A DNA stretch of 64,000 nucleotides from positions 49,882 to 113,881 of the forward strand of contig NZ_CADIKF010000020.1 of assembly GCF_902859875.1 (NCBI RefSeq), given 5' to 3'. The stretch comes from Paraburkholderia solisilvae (lineage in GTDB: Bacteria > Pseudomonadota > Gammaproteobacteria > Burkholderiales > Burkholderiaceae). The notes under the pieces are model-generated. The model made no database searches. It was not told where the DNA came from and saw only the letters and a list, made by a program, of their open reading frames with translations. The position numbers were made by a program, and so were the translations under genes. Positions 63,196 through 64,000 of this stretch are shown here, piece after piece. How positions within the stretch are numbered: position 1 is the stretch's first letter; each line of letters opens with the position of its first letter.

Positions 63196-64000
63196 TCAGT
63201 TCCTCAGCCGCACGAGCCGGTACAGCAGAAAAACGCCTGCCGCTTGCAGCCCGAACGCGAGATAGACGAGGCGCTGCCCGGTATCGTCATGCCACATCGA
63301 CGCGAAGTAACGCGGATTCGACACGATCAGAAACGCGGCGATGCCGATCGGCAGCAGCGCAAGAACCCACGACGAAAGCCGCGTCTCCGCGGACATCGCC
63401 GACAGCTCCCGCTGCGCCTGTTCGAGATCGCGCATGAAGGCCGCCATCCGCTCGAGCATCGTGTCCGCGCGGCCGCCGTATTTGACCGACAGCCGCAGCA
63501 CCGAACCGACCATTTCGAATTCGCTCACGCGATACAGCTCGCCGACATGCTGCAGCGCGCGGTCGATTTCAACGCCGGTGCGCAGCATCCGCGACACGTG
63601 ATCGAGGCACTCGCGCAGCGGCGCTTCGGTGGTCTGCAACGCGGCCTGAAACGCGGCGGGTACGCTGTTGCCAAGCACCACGAGGCGCACGATGCCGTCG
63701 AGAAACGAAGGCAATTGCCGCACGATGCGCGCGCGCCGCGCGCGCGTGCGCCACGACACCAGCACGTACAGCGCGAGCGCGCACGCAACGAGCGCCGCGC
63801 CCGCGGCAGGCCATCCGCCGTATGCGCTGGCGAGCACGCCCAGCAGCAACGCGCACAGCACGCCGGCAAGCAGCAGCCAGCGCGCATGCGCAAGACCGGC
63901 CCGGTTCAACGTGTTGTGCAGCGCGCTTGCCGCACGTGCCTCGAGGGTGCGCCAGGATGTGCGCCACGCAGTCACGCCGCGTGCGGGCGCGGCGCCCGTT
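63196..64000 (-). CDS. tadB: TadB, type II secretion F-like membrane protein (5' end outside the window)
   Basis: At least 268 residues of the TadB platform protein, which pairs with TadC to mount the TadA ATPase. A double helix near the N terminus is visible (WLLLAGVLCALLLGVLASAY, AGAALVACALALYVLVSW). The F domain follows (LPSFLDGIVRLVVLGNSVPA, VSEFEMVGSVLRLSVKYGGR) with two C-terminal helices. The frame stays open to the right edge; an in-frame GTG at 63975 is not a convincing start because family members are ~320 residues. So the gene is cut by the window. Confidence 0.88.
   Translation of the reverse strand, partial: TGAAPARGVTAWRTSWRTLEARAASALHNTLNRAGLAHARWLLLAGVLCALLLGVLASAYGGWPAAGAALVACALALYVLVSWRTRARRARIVRQLPSFLDGIVRLVVLGNSVPAAFQAALQTTEAPLRECLDHVSRMLRTGVEIDRALQHVGELYRVSEFEMVGSVLRLSVKYGGRADTMLERMAAFMRDLEQAQRELSAMSAETRLSSWVLALLPIGIAAFLIVSNPRYFASMWHDDTGQRLVYLAFGLQAAGVFLLYRLVRLRN

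Overview
The window is about 64 kb of high-GC DNA (by eye roughly two thirds G+C). Gene content fits a beta-proteobacterium of the Burkholderiaceae, most likely Paraburkholderia or a close relative: a long second Hfq (Hfq2), a tad/Flp pilus locus with a DUF3613 gene, a large Wzx/Wzy exopolysaccharide locus with manC, and an SHS-family carboxylate transporter. The genus is an inference. No phage, insertion sequence, CRISPR array or rRNA was seen.

Layout. 0-7.4 kb: the 3' end of pyrD, an orphan FCD/GntR regulator, a long gene-free stretch with operator-like palindromes, a Crp/Fnr-type regulator, and a 1075-residue protein that fuses an acetoacetyl-CoA-synthetase-like adenylation domain to a carrier domain and a thioesterase. 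7.6-33.4 kb: an exopolysaccharide locus. It holds two integral-membrane acyltransferases, eight glycosyltransferases, RmlA, a VioA-like sugar aminotransferase, Wzx, Wzy, the Wzc-type tyrosine kinase, Wza, an initiating sugar-phosphate transferase, ManC, a small secreted protein and an AraC-type regulator. Most genes are on the minus strand. Together they can start a repeat unit on undecaprenyl phosphate, build it, flip it, polymerise it, export it and acylate it. rmlB, a phosphomannomutase and a Wzb phosphatase are missing from the window. 34.2-39.4 kb: housekeeping genes rpiA, amiD-like, rlmB and rnr.

39.6-40.5 kb: two tRNA-Leu(CAG) genes, each followed by tandem ~152-bp repeats. Each full repeat carries a 107-nt element whose ends copy the tRNA acceptor stem (usually with CCA), and each element is followed by its own hairpin terminator. 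The design recalls the E. coli tyrT/rtT repeats. 40.5-44.6 kb: a tightly coupled five-gene minus-strand operon (alpha-oxoamine synthase, methyltransferase, acyltransferase, SMR exporter, small membrane protein) that looks like an uncharacterised small-metabolite pathway. 45.2-52 kb: an SHS-family transporter, FadD, a DUF1571 protein, and a VAO/PCMH-type flavoprotein oxidase with a small partner.

52-56.5 kb: an ECF sigma/anti-sigma operon headed by a 47-residue lipoprotein, a Gly/His-rich secreted protein, Hfq2 and two small proteins. Three minus-strand genes or operons here share the promoter-like motif GGAAT-N17-CGTT, which suggests a local ECF regulon. A 14-copy 8-bp tandem repeat lies in the same region. 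56.7-64 kb: the distal part of a tad pilus locus (TadB, TadC, TadD, DUF3613, TadG), a sigma54-type activator and a DUF2968 protein; tadB runs off the right edge.
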